From: Mangifera indica
Taxonomy: Eukaryota; Streptophyta; Magnoliopsida; Sapindales; Anacardiaceae
Direction: 5' to 3'
Assembly: GCF_011075055.1 (NCBI RefSeq)
Contig: NC_058154.1
Coordinates: 8,129,620-8,193,619 of the forward strand
Length of the DNA stretch: 64,000 bases
The first letter of the stretch is position 1. Each line of letters opens with the position of its first letter. The notes beneath the pieces are model-generated. The model saw only the letters and a program-made list of their open reading frames with translations, ran no database searches and was not told the DNA's origin. Both the position numbers and the translations under genes were made by a program. Shown one piece after another: positions 36,866 to 48,600 of the stretch.

Positions 36866-37225
36866 TATTGAATCCGGTCCTCCCATAATGGGTTGACCTG
36901 ATTTATTAGGGTTAAGACATATTATTAATTAACGCTTGCAGAGAAAATAATTGTATTACCCTTGGCAATTATAAAGGTTAATTATGGTTGGGATTTTAAT
37001 GTTTGAATTCCCAACTGCCTCTCATATTTAAACTCTCAAAATTACACTCTCTCTTCTGCAACTCCTTCTCTACAAAATTATCACAGAATACAGAAAGACA
37101 ATTAGGCATATTGTGTTGTGTATTGATAATTGGAACACGTGAATCACCAATCATCATCAAAGTATAAGAATATCGAATCCAGGTATGTTTTTCATGATCT
37201 TGGAATTATTTAATTTTCACTAACA
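36866..37225 (+). repeat. 5' LTR of the outer copia
   Basis: TATTGAATCCGGTCCTCCCA to ...TTTTCACTAACA, 360 bp, followed one base later by the primer site. Shares long blocks with 62195-62588, e.g. ACATATTATTAATTAA and AAAATTATCACAGAATACAG. Confidence 0.85.
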
Positions 37226-37226
37226 T

Positions 37227-37238
37227 TGGTATCAGAGC
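37227..37238 (+). other. Primer binding site of the outer copia
   Basis: TGGTATCAGAGC, complementary to the initiator Met tRNA 3' end, one base after the 5' LTR. Confidence 0.9.
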
Positions 37239-39114
37239 ATGGTTATATGTTTGATGGTGATATAAGCATGATTTTGAAGCATGTTTTAGAAATTAATTGT
37301 TATAAACAATGACCAATTTTAATAAAAATTTGTATGGGCAAGTTTTCAAATTATTGATGAATTCAATGTAATCTTGTATAATTGTTGCCTAGAATTATGT
37401 TAGGATGAATTCTAGATATGATATGCATGTTTAGTTATAAAAGATTGCATCAAAATCGCATCAAATTTATCGAATTTTAGTGGCAAATTTTAACCTAGAA
37501 ACCCTAACATTCTTGCATTAAATTTGATGAAATCTGGCAATGTTTTCACTAGAAGTTACATGAATATGAATCTTTGAGTCACAAGCTTCAAAAGCCCTAT
37601 CAAATCATCATCGTTTGATGGCTAAAAGTTGGCTAATTTTCTCAACAAAATTGCTAGGGTTCTGTTTTTGTCGTGAATCAAAATCGAGTTGGAAAATCCT
37701 GATTACCTGACCTGTTTGTCAACAAGTTGGTTAAAAACCCATTGGTCAACTAGGTGACCTAACCTAGGTCTCAACCCACGAGTTAAATGACTTTCAATAG
37801 TTAACATTTGACCAATCAATAATCAAAGTTTGATTCGCAAGGAAAAATCCAACACTGGCATGTGAAGGCACGTGTAGGCACATAAGGACCTTTCCCCGAT
37901 GTGTGGCAGCATGTGAGAAACATTCTCCAGTGCATGGTGGCACATGAGCCAAATTTTTAGCCCATGAAAGCATGTACATGCTTTTGTATCTGTCTAACAA
38001 CTTGTGTAGACTCAGATTCTATCGATTAAAATGTATGACCTATTTTTGCATGAATTGAACACTTATAGATGTTTTTCAGATCATAGTTTTGAATTATACA
38101 TTGTTAAATATGTGAACATGTGTTGTTTATATAGTAATGCATATGTAATTTTGATCATCCATTTGTTGGTCATATATAGGGTGAAAATGTTGACTAAAGA
38201 CTACTATCTAAGCTATAAGATGAATCCGGAGCATAACTTCTTCACTCACATTTGGACCACAACTGAGAGAATATTAGAATTGAGAAATGAGGGCATATCT
38301 TTAACTCATAATAAATGGATATATGGACTTTTGATGTCGATGTCCGATTATTAGACCCACATAATTGCCAATATTATCCTAGATGATGAGAAAGTATTGA
38401 ATTTTTGGGATTGTTTATATGAGTTATGACTAGCAAAAAAGTGAAATATTGTTATGAACATAAGAAAATCTACAACTCTTTCTATTTTCCCAAATTAGTA
38501 AAGTGCGAGGCATGTTGGCTAATGCAAACAATGTAGGAACTTTATCTTGAATAAAGTCACTCTAAGGATCATTAAAAATACTAAAGAGGTATTTTGTCTC
38601 TAGGATTAGTATAGAGTGGAAGAACGACTAATTGTCAAAATGTCATGTTTCAACAATTATAAGTCGCAGATCAAGGATGGTTCAGATTCTAGTTCTAGTA
38701 AAAAATGGTCCTAGTCACTGAAACTAGTCATTGAAATGTTTGAATTTCATACTTATATTTATTTTTATTTGATCTTTATTTTCTGTTTTTAGTGATGCTA
38801 TTATATAAAACTTCTTTTTGAATTATAAATAGATTGAACTATATATTGATCTAATAATTATTATGATTATTTGTGAGAATTCTAAGATTAGTAGAATTTA
38901 ACTATTCTCGTTTACAATATACATTGATGCAATTGGATTAATTGTTAAAATATTAAATATTTGTGTCATAGATGATAATTGGGAAAATAGAAAACTTTTG
39001 ACTCTATGTCTTGTGTGAAATATTTTAATTTTTTAATGCACAATTGCAACAATAAAATGTGTAAATATCTTATTGTTGGTGTTGTGTTGGCATATCGTTG
39101 TAGTTAGATAAATA
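37239..39114 (+). other. Long leader of the outer copia, with gag-like debris
   Basis: About 1.9 kb between primer site and recognisable gag, longer than usual for copia. An open stretch at 38180-38354 (GISLTHNKWIYGLLMSMSDY), continued after a stop by HIIANIILDDEKVLNF, is reminiscent of the middle of copia gag (UBN2-type). It may be a second, decayed gag. This is inference; the rest is unassigned. Confidence 0.35.
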
Positions 39115-40515
39115 ATGGCTTTAAAAAATAGTATTGACAATCTGAATAAGGGAGAAAGATTGAATAGGGGCAATTATAAGATCTGAAGAATGAGAATCCA
39201 TTATATCCTAGATGAACAGGATGTCTTAGAGGTTGTTAATTGGGTTATAGAAGAGCCTCAATTGGCTGAAGGGCAAAATCCTAACGCTGCCAAACATGAA
39301 CGCTTACAATGCTTGGAAAAAGAAAGATTCAACTACTAAAGAAATTCTTACAGCTCAATGAATGATAACATTGCTTATCAGTATGAGCAATTTAAAAATA
39401 TAAATATTATGTTGGTGGCACTGATGGAGAAGTTTGGAGGAATGATCGTCTCCAAACTGAGACAGTTAACTATCAAGTTCGATACGTATAAGAAAGTTTC
39501 CACTAAGATAATGAAAGAACATTTAAAGGAAATGTCAAACATGATAACTGAGTTGAAAAAGGTTGGGCATGACTTGACTGATGAATAACAAGTTCAAGCT
39601 ATTATATGATCTCTACCTGATAGTTGGGAGCACATGAAAGTCAACATCAGGACTTTCGATGACATTGCTTGTCATCTTGAACTGGAAGTTGAGCGTTTAG
39701 AGGTTACTGGATCAAATGCTCATGTATATGTTGTTGAGTCCAATTCCAAGAAGTTTTTTGGAGAAGTTATATGGGTGGCTTTTAAAACTGTAAATGTTAT
39801 ATAGGTGGCATCAATGGAGAAGTTTAAAGGAACAACTATCTCCAAACTGAGATAGTTGACTATCAAGTTTGATACATATAAGAAAGTTCCCAATAAGATG
39901 GTAAAGCAATATTTAAGGGAAATGTCAAACATGATGACTGAGTTGAAAAAGGTTGGGCATGACTTGACTAATGAATAACAAGTTCAAGTTGTTGTACGAT
40001 CTCTACATAATAGTTGGGAGCACATAAAAGTCAACATAAGGACTTTTGATGACATTGCTTGTTATCTTGAACTGGAAGTTGAGAACCTAAAGGCTACTGG
40101 ATCAAATGCTCACGTATATATTGTTAAGTCTAGTTTCAAGAAGTTTTCTTGTTACAAGCAAAAATGGCAAAAATCCAAAAAAGGAAAAGAGATTGCCCCA
40201 AGACCTGTGAATAAGAACAAGTAGTTCAATCATAAACGAGGCAAACGTATTGGAAAAAGAGATAAAACCAATCTAACCTATTATAACTGTGGGATCAAAG
40301 GTCATTTGCCCTGCGAAGGCATGAAGCTGAAGAAGGTATTGTCTTATTTTATCTCAAATTGTGAGATTTATGTTTCTAGTACTATTCTACTAACTGAATC
40401 TCATCGTATATGGACTGTAAACTTAGGAGCCACAGACCATGGAACTCTTGATAGAGAAGCTTTTGTGAAATTTTATTGAATACTGAGGGAAACAAGATAG
40501 ATTTATATGGGTAAT
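39115..40515 (+). pseudogene. Outer copia gag and protease start, broken
   Basis: From ATG 39115: MALKNSIDNLNKGERLNRGN and MRIHYILDEQDVLEVV, a copia gag N terminus. The gag core follows at 39358-39588 (KLRQLTIKFDTYKKVS; NMITELKKVGHDLTDE). A 390-bp stretch of this core is present twice in tandem. After it come a basic region, a decayed zinc knuckle near 40280-40315 (YYNCGIKGHLPCEG) and the protease box, where TVNLGATDH stands in place of the usual DSGATDH. Stops are frequent (e.g. 39203, 39338, 39586, 39976, 40477). The frame is interrupted at AATAC by the gypsy element and resumes at 58127 as TKLEVKEMSTCKLVLCGG. Confidence 0.8.
39418..40150 (+). repeat. Tandem duplication inside copia gag, unit 390 bp
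   Basis: GGTTGGGCATGACTTGACT occurs at 39561 and 39951, exactly 390 bp apart. Both copies share GATGGAGAAGTTT..GG, ATAAGAAAGTT, TAGTTGGGAGCACAT and TCAAATGCTCA. Copy 1 covers about 39418-39760, copy 2 about 39808-40150. Confidence 0.9.
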
Positions 40516-40520
40516 AATAC

Positions 40521-40761
40521 TGATGGAGGCATCGTAGAAGCATTAAGTCATCAATGGGGATCCACTACACATTCCAATTGGGCCAATTACAAGATGCAAC
40601 ATGCTTTAGTTAGGCTCATGGAGAGCTTAGAGACTAAAACCAACTCACTCAAGGATGATTGGATGCTTGAAGGAGCCAACCGAGAGGTCAACTTGATTCA
40701 GGCCCAAGCTTATGCACAAGCAGACTTTAAATGGCCATAACCTTTAATCCGGGAGGAGTTA
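40521..40761 (+). repeat. Middle gypsy 5' LTR, first part
   Basis: TGATGGAGGCATCGTAGAAG... up to GGGAGGAGTTA, where the Athila interrupts. Matches 57353-57606, e.g. AAGGATGATTGGATGCTTGA and GTCAACTTGATTCA. The short open frame here (40507-40740) is LTR sequence, not a gene. Confidence 0.9.
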
Positions 40762-42098
40762 TGGTACGTGCTGTCGTTGACACCCAAATTAAATCCTAAA
40801 TTCCTGCAACAAAAATGTAGTAAAGGAAAGTAGGGATTGTTCCCTCGAAGAGCTTTGATTAGTATGTCGTCACGAATAAATCGAAACAAATAAATAAAAA
40901 GGGGGGTTTTGAAGTGAATGCAAATTATAATGAATAACACTAATTAAAAATTTAGTAAAATAATCTAAAAGGAATAAATCGATTTAACAAACCTTGGTCT
41001 TCGGTCACATCCACCATTGGAACTACGATTGATCATCGAAACAAAATATCAAATTGATTATTCAAATATTCGTTGTGGTATTAAATTAACCTGTCCTTCC
41101 TTACGATTAGTTAACCAAAAACATGTATTCCAATTAACCCTTATTGATTAATAATTTGGATACGATCTCGAATTTAATTAAACAATAGCATTACGAATTA
41201 GAAAGACCAACGAAGCAAGACAACACAAACGTACGACGTTGCATTTAATCTAGTTGATTATTTCCCTAGGATTATCGCTTCTGACGCAGCAAACGATAAA
41301 CTTAGTTGCCACTTCGATTAGATGGATTGAACAATTACGGATTCAACATCTAAACTAGCAATAGATTATATTAATTGATAAACTAATCGTGCGCCTTAGA
41401 AATCAACCAACACAATCAATAACAAATAATTCAGAAAGATAATCAATACTCAAATAATCAAAAAGATGCATTAAAGAACAAAATAAATCTCACAATCATT
41501 GTAGTTCCATGGTTTCAAATCCCTTCAACAAGATAAATTACTCAGCCACTGTAGAACATGTTTTGCTCTCTAATTCTCTAATTACAATCGTTTTTCATTC
41601 TCAAATAAAAAATAAGAGTATATATATTTTCTTCCTACTAAAAATCTGGAAATTGGAACTACTCTCCTAATCCAATCAAACAAAGTGATACATATCTTCC
41701 CAAAAAGAAAGGAAAAGATATGTATCTTTAATATATATCCTTCTTCCTAAAATCTCCTTCCTTATCTAGCTCAATTAATCCTCTTTTCCAGCTGGTGATT
41801 ATCCCTTTCCTTGGAAGCAAATCTTAATATTTTATGGACTCTTGCAACAGATCTGGACGTTCAGATCTGCTTTCCGGATTCTGCTCTCATCTTTCACGTG
41901 CCCACGCCTAGTCTGCATTACGAAATTTTCAGTTTAATATATCTGCTTCAGTTTTTCCTCTTTTTGGCCCAACTTATTCCAAAATTGCTCAAAACTTCTT
42001 AAATGCAAAAAGATAAGTAATTCCATTAGATTAAATCAAATTTCCACACAACATAAGGGAATTATAAATCAAAATAGTAGCAATTAATGGTTTTATCA
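40762..42098 (-). repeat. 3' LTR of the Athila element
   Basis: 1,337 bp. On the minus strand it starts TGATAAAACCATTAATTGC and ends GCACGTACCA. Partner of 51032-52369. Confidence 0.95.
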
Positions 42099-42110
42099 AA
42101 TTCCCCCACA
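42099..42110 (-). other. Polypurine tract of the Athila element
   Basis: TGTGGGGGAATT on the minus strand, directly before the 3' LTR. Confidence 0.8.
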
Positions 42111-43803
42111 CTTATCTTTTGCTCGTCCTCGAGTAAAACAAAAACAAAAACAAAGCAAACACAAAAAATGTTCCATCAATCTCTTTTCTCACGATACCGA
42201 CAAGTGTACATACCTTAAGATTCAAACCAACCAAGATTCAAGCATCAACACACATCATTATCGAACTTTACAAGGAAGTATGCACAAAGACAAATCAAGA
42301 TAATCGCATTCTGAAGCATGTATAAAGCTTTGGTGAATCATCCTCATGGTTATCACTCATATCACTCATGTGTTTAATGATTCGGTGTTTCGCTCAAATT
42401 CTTCCAATGCAAACATTCTACCATAAGCTTGCTTATGCACCAAATCTCCACCACTTAGATTATATACATGCATAAATCAAAAGGGCTTTATTTTAGGTTG
42501 TAATGGGGCTTTGGGTAAAGGTGAGGATTAATGGATACAAAAGGTTAAAACCATGAATATTAACAAAACATTTAAACATATAAGGGGAACAAAAATGTAA
42601 AGCTAAAGTCACCATATTCACCACATTTCTTTGCTACTTGCCATTGCCTTTCTCTTCTCTCTTTTTCAACTTCTTTTCTTTTTTTTTTTTTTCTTTTTCA
42701 GCATTTTTTTCTTTTTCTTGAATAACTAAGAGAGTTGGGTAGCAAAGATAACAATATAAGGCAATCTCAATAGCACTCTTCAGCCAACTTCTTTTCATCA
42801 TCTCTTCTTATACAATTAAGTTCCCTTTTCCCCCACATTTAAATTTCTCAAGACAACAAATTCACCAAGCAACAAATTCTTGTTTAAATGCCTTGCTTAT
42901 TTTCATGGTTGGGTGAGGATTTTTACTTGAAGGCTTGGGTTTGTAATATGGTTTTAGCACAAAGAATCAAGGGTTTTGTAAGGCTCAAGGGGCTAACTAA
43001 GGAAATTAAAATAGGTTGGCTTTTTAAGCTAAAGGGTTCGAACAAGAATGCCTTTATCATTTTCATGCATGCATATTTCAATGTGGTCTCGAAACGGTTC
43101 AAAGCAAGTTCTAGAGATATATTCACATGGAAGAATATCACTCATCAAAGAAAATATAGATTGATATGAATGTTTCAATCTTTTTCGGCTCAAAACTCAC
43201 GAGTTAAATAAATTCACCTCAACTTCAAACAAACTCGAGCACTCAATTATCAAAATTTGTTTAAATGCATACCCCTAATTAATCTAACAAATCAGTGCGC
43301 AATGTTCTCCTATTGAATCGGCTAAATTCCAAGGCATGCATACAAATTAATTCATTCAAAGTGAGATTAATGGAACTGTTTGGCTGACTACAAACAGGGA
43401 AGGATATACTAGCTGCCATAAAAATCAAACTTTATCCAGCAAGGCGCAACAACATAGACAAAACAAAGCAAAAAAAATTGAGGCATAGCAGAACAAACAT
43501 ATCACAAAGAAGACATAACAAAAAACTGACAGAAAAAAAATAGAACTGATAGAACTGAACAAATTGAAAGCAGAACAGAAGGATAAAACATAAGAACAGA
43601 GCAGAGAAAAAAAAAATAAATATAGGACTGAAAGACAGAACAGTAAGCAGCAGAAAATAAAACACAAATACACCCTCCCCTACACTTAAACCAAACATTG
43701 TCCTCAATGTTTAAACAAAACAGAATAATAATAAAACTAAAATTTAAAAGAAAAAGGAAGAGGAAACTTCTCTGGTTTTATGGAGAAGGAAGAACAATTT
43801 GAA
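42111..43803 (-). other. Athila 3' non-coding spacer
   Basis: About 1.7 kb between the env-like frame and the purine tract, as is usual for this lineage. It holds low-complexity A/C- and T-rich tracts (e.g. the T run near 42679 and the AACAGA-rich stretch 43440-43680). Open frames in it are compositional only. Confidence 0.6.
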
Positions 43804-45153
43804 TTATGGAGATGGTGGAGATGGCGGCGTGAATCCTTGCGAATGGAAAAAGGCGAGCAGATTATGCTCCATACGGTCTAATTTTCGTTCACATCTCTGC
43901 AGTTGGGTCCCTATACTGTCGAATGAATGAGTATAGGAAGATGATGGAAGATCTACTTGTGGTTGGGTACTGTTGGGATCTGCTTCTGCTTGCGTTCTGA
44001 GCTGCCTATTTGGCCTGGAATAAGGCGGTGCCGTTGGTCCAGGTTGCAGGAAACTGAAACTACCATCTGCTTGTTGTCTTACAATCCCCATCCTGTCTAA
44101 ACAAGTCATATCCAATGGTTCCACCTCACAAGTAGTATGCATGTTATGATTAGAAATATCTAATAAACCCAAGTTAACGGCTAATTGAGTAATATATGAA
44201 CCAAGGATTAAGGGTTTATTCTTTTTCTGGACCACTGACTGGAATTGGGTGAGTAACCAAAAGCCTAAATTAACCTGAATGTTATGCTCCATACACCATA
44301 AAAAATAAAACTCAACTTTGGAAATGGTACCTGCACTATCCCTCCTTCCAGAAAAATTAAAAGCTAAGAATCGTTGTAAATATTTGAACACGGGGCTTTT
44401 TAAATACGAACTCTTAGAAGCACTAGGATTATAAGGGGTAACATCAACTGACCATTCATGCCATAATTCAATAGGATTAAAATCAGGACTGTAATCACAT
44501 TGGGATCGTACGTAGCGCTCACTCTTTTCATCCTCTTTTTTCAAAAACCCCAAAGCAATGTTAAATTCAGAAATTGAACATGAACATTTTTTCCCCATTA
44601 TCCTAAACTCAACTATCCCCTTGGTAAACAAATCAAATTCCTCAGCAATATTAAATTGAAATGTTGTATAAAATTCACGGGTGAGCTCAATAAACGCAGG
44701 GCAGTCCACATATACATAATTTTGCCAATTCAATCTATTCACTAGCTCATCAATTTCATTACGAATTCCTAATTGCTCAAGAGTGTGAGCGTGAATATAC
44801 TTACATGGGTAGATTTTGCGCTCACACATGGACCCATACCGTTGTTGGTCTTGTGCATCAATGAATGTATTGAAGCCGCCTAATTTGAGTTATAGGCTAC
44901 TGGAGATTTCCAATTGCTTCCCTTTTTGAGTGCGCGAACGTGGACCCGAGCGGACGGAAGCCGTGGTGGTTGGTTGTGGCTGAGGTGACGATGAAGGGAA
45001 TGATGGTGAAGGAGTTACGTTCGTCGGAGACGGTGTAGACTGTGGAGCGCTATTGCTCAGTGAATCGTCGAAATCGGACAACAGCTCTAGTGTGAATGGT
45101 CTTCGATGGCTGGATTTTGCTACTCGATGACGCTGTGAACGGGTTCGAACCAT
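43804..45153 (-). pseudogene. Env-like / ATHILA ORF-1 frame of the Athila element
   Basis: One frame from ATG 45153 to the stop at 43804, about 449 codons, with a single in-frame TAA at 44890-44892. The N terminus is basic and Ser/Pro-rich (MVRTRSQRHRVAKSSHRR). The main part has RKIYPCKYIHAHTLEQLGI, FDLFTKGIVEFRIMGKKC and YLQRFLAFNFSGR, which I recognise as the ATHILA ORF-1 type domain found downstream of pol in Athila elements. The C terminus is Pro/Ser-rich with a short coiled-coil-like stretch (LQRCERKLDRMEHNLLAFF). This third gene is often called env-like because of its position; I see no convincing signal peptide or transmembrane segment, so an envelope role is not supported here. About 500 bp separate it from pol. 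Confidence 0.85.
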
Positions 45154-45653
45154 GGTGTTTCAGAATGGAGGAAAGGGGGCTGCTAGGTTTTCGTTTTAGG
45201 TGGAGAGGAATTTTTTAGGCATGGGTTTGTCGAATATGTCTCTGGAAGCAATTAACCCAGCCCTTTTTAATCACACAAATCATATGGCCCCCTTGGTTTC
45301 AAGCAAATATCAAAGCCAAAAGTTGGACTTTTGACAGAAATACATAACCCAGCTCCAGATTACCAAAGTGCAGATTCCTCCCCTCGTGAACATTTACAGA
45401 AGGAAGAAGACGATTGAACAGTAACCTGAAAATAAATTAAAATAAACCCAATAAAAAAAATCATAAAATAATTGCTAATTAACTATCTAAACATCCTAAA
45501 ACCGAAATTTAAAACAAAAAGATTGAACACATAAACCGAAATTAAAGAAATTGTTGAGAAAATTGAAATTGAAACATTAATCAAAATTAAGCTTGGGTTG
45601 CCTCCCAAGTAGCACCTTTGTTTACAATCGTCAGCTCGACGTAATACCTTCGT

Positions 45654-48600
45654 CTATTCATCCATGTACATGGGATCTTTCAGCTCCACTTCTCCGACGT
45701 TTTCAGTCGGCACTCCTTCGTAAAACAGTTTGAGTCTGTGGCTATTAACTTTAAATACTTTCGATGTCGTTAAGCTCTGAATCTCTACTGCACCATGAGG
45801 AAAAACGTTAGTAACAACGAACGGCCCAATCCAATGAGAACGTAATTTACCTGGAAATAATCGAAGTCTTGAATGATAAAGGAGAACTTTTTGGCCAAGT
45901 GAAAATTCCTTTCTGGAAATCATTTTGTCATGGAAAGCTTTTGTTTTCTCCTTGTAAATTCTAGCATTCTCGTACGCGTCATTGCGAATTTTTTCTAATT
46001 CTTGCAGCTGTAATTTCCTATGTTCGCCACTCTCATCCAACTTCATATTGCAATGCTTGACAGCCCAATATGCTCTGTGTTCTAATTCAACTGGAAGATG
46101 ACAGGCCTTACCGAATATCAACCTATACGGCGACAACCCAATTGGCGTTTTGTACGCTGTTCTGTATGCCCACAACGCATCTTCCAATCGCAAACTCCAA
46201 TCCTTTCTTGTTGGACCAACTGTTTTTTCTATGATTGATTTAATTTCTCGATTCGAAACCTCAGCTTGTCCACTTGTTTGTGGATGGTACGTCGTAGCAA
46301 TCTTGTGTGTTACATCATATTTTTTTAGCAGCACCTCTATTGTTCGGTTGCAAAAATGTTTCCCTTGATCGCTAATTAGAGCCTTCGGAATGCCGAACTT
46401 GCTGAATATGTTAGATTTAAGGAAACCTGAAACAACTTTAGAGTCATCAGTTCGGGTAGCTTTTGTTTCTACCCATTTCGAGACATAATCAACTACCAAT
46501 AAAATATAAACGTAACCAAACGAAGATGGAAAAGGCCCCATGAAATCAATACCCCAAACATCAAAAATTTCGCAAACTAAAATAGGAGTTTGAGGCATTT
46601 CATTTTTTTGTGAAATATTACCTGTTTTCTGACAGCGTTCACAAGATTTACAAAACAAGTATGTGTCTCGGAATAAAGTTGGCCAGAAAAATCCATAATC
46701 TAGAATTTTTCTTGCTGTCCGTTTTGCTCCAAAATGGCCTCCACAAGCATACGAATGGCAGAAGGTAATAATAGAAGAAATTTCAGTTTCAGGTACGCAC
46801 CTTCTAATAATTTGATCAGCGCAACGCTTCCATAGATACGGATCGTCCCATACGTGATATTTTGCATCATTTTCAGTTTGTCTCTTTGAGCCTTAGATAA
46901 ATCAGTTGGCAGTGTGTTAGTAACTAAATAATTCACCATGTGTGCGTACCAGGACAGCCTGCAGCTCGCTGAAAATAACCGCTCATCAGGAAATTGCTCC
47001 TGCAGATCCTGCTCTGTTTTAACATGAATCAGACGGCTTAAATGGTCAACAACACGATTTTCTTGTCCAGCTTTATCCTTGATCTCCAGGTCAAATTCAC
47101 TCAGCAGCAGAACCCACCTTATAAGCCTTGGCTTTGCCTCCTTTTTTGTAATCAAGTACCTAAGAGCTGCATGATCAGAGTAAATAACCACTTTAGTACC
47201 CAATAAATACGAACGGAATTTTTCTAATGCAAAAACAACAGCCAAAAGTTCTTTTTCAGTGGTCGAATAATTTTTTTGTGCATCATTTAAGGTCATTGAT
47301 GCATAATATATGGCATGTGGCACCCTTCCAACTCGCTGCCCCAACACGGCTCCTACTACATAATCACTTGCATCACACATTATTTCAAACGGGAGACTCC
47401 AATCTGGTGGCTGGATTATTGGTGCAGAAGTCAGCAGCTGCTTCAACTTGTCAAATGCCTTTTTACAGCTTTCATCAAACTCAAAAGTCACCTCTTTCTG
47501 AAGCAGCTTACATAAGGGCAATGCAATACGTGAAAATTCTTTAATAAAACGTCGGTAAAAACCTGCATGGCCAAGAAAAGAACGAACTTCCCGCACACTA
47601 GCGAGGTAAGGTAAAGATTGAATAATATCCACTTTAGCCTTATCTACCTCAATACCCCTAGCTGAAACTACATGCCCCAAAACTATACCTTGCTCAACCA
47701 TAAAATGACATTTTTCAAAATTTAAAACAAGGTTCGTTTCAATGCATCTTTGTAACACAAGTGTGAGATTCTGCAAACAATTATCAAATGAGTCTCCGTG
47801 AACAGTAAAATCGTCCATAAAAATTTCGATAATGTGCTCAACATAATCCGAAAATATACTTACCATACACCTTTGGAAAGTAGCTGGTGCATTACAAGCT
47901 CCAAATGGCATCCGTTGATATGCAAAGGTTCCAAATGGACATGTGAAAGTTGTCTTCTCTTGATCTTCGAGAGCAATTACAATCTGAAAATATCCTGAAA
48001 AACCATCTAGAAAACTATAGTAAGCTCGGCCAGCCAACCTTTCCAACATTTGATCAATAAACAGTAACGGAAAGTGATCTTTACGGGTTACAGAATTTAA
48101 TTTCCTATAATCTATACAGACCCGCCACCCATTCTGAACTCGAGTAGGCACCAATTCATCATTCTGATTTTTTACCATTGTGATGTCAATCTTCTTAGGA
48201 ACGACTTGAACAGGGCTGACCCATTCGCTGTCTAAAATAGGATAAATTACTCCGGCTTGAAGCAACTTCAAAATTTCCTTCTTTACCACTTCCATCATTG
48301 GTGGATTCAGCCTCTTTTGTGGCTGTCGAATTGGTTTCGCTCCCTCTTCAAGATGAATTCGATGCATGCAAGTAGAGGGACTGATTCCTTTTATGTCGGC
48401 AATGGTCCATCCTATGGCTGTTTTATGCTTCTTCAGAATCTGCACCAATTTTTCCTCTTGCTGCTTAATTAACTTGCTGGAAATAATCACTGGCAAGGTC
48501 TCCCCATCTCCAAGGTACACATATTTTAGGTTATTTGGAAGAGGTTTCAGCTCCAGCTCTGGTGCCTGCAAAACAGAAGGTATCAATTTTTCGTTAGGCA

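Noticed and set aside
40507..40740. A 77-codon frame with ordinary-looking residues
   Set aside because: It is the first part of the middle gypsy 5' LTR; the same DNA recurs in the 3' LTR.
41811..42002. A 63-codon frame present twice (also 52082-52273)
   Set aside because: The two copies are the two Athila LTRs.
43425..43707. Two overlapping minus-strand frames rich in Phe, Leu and Cys that look like membrane proteins
   Set aside because: They lie in the AACAGA-rich low-complexity spacer of the Athila element; the hydrophobicity is a product of base composition.
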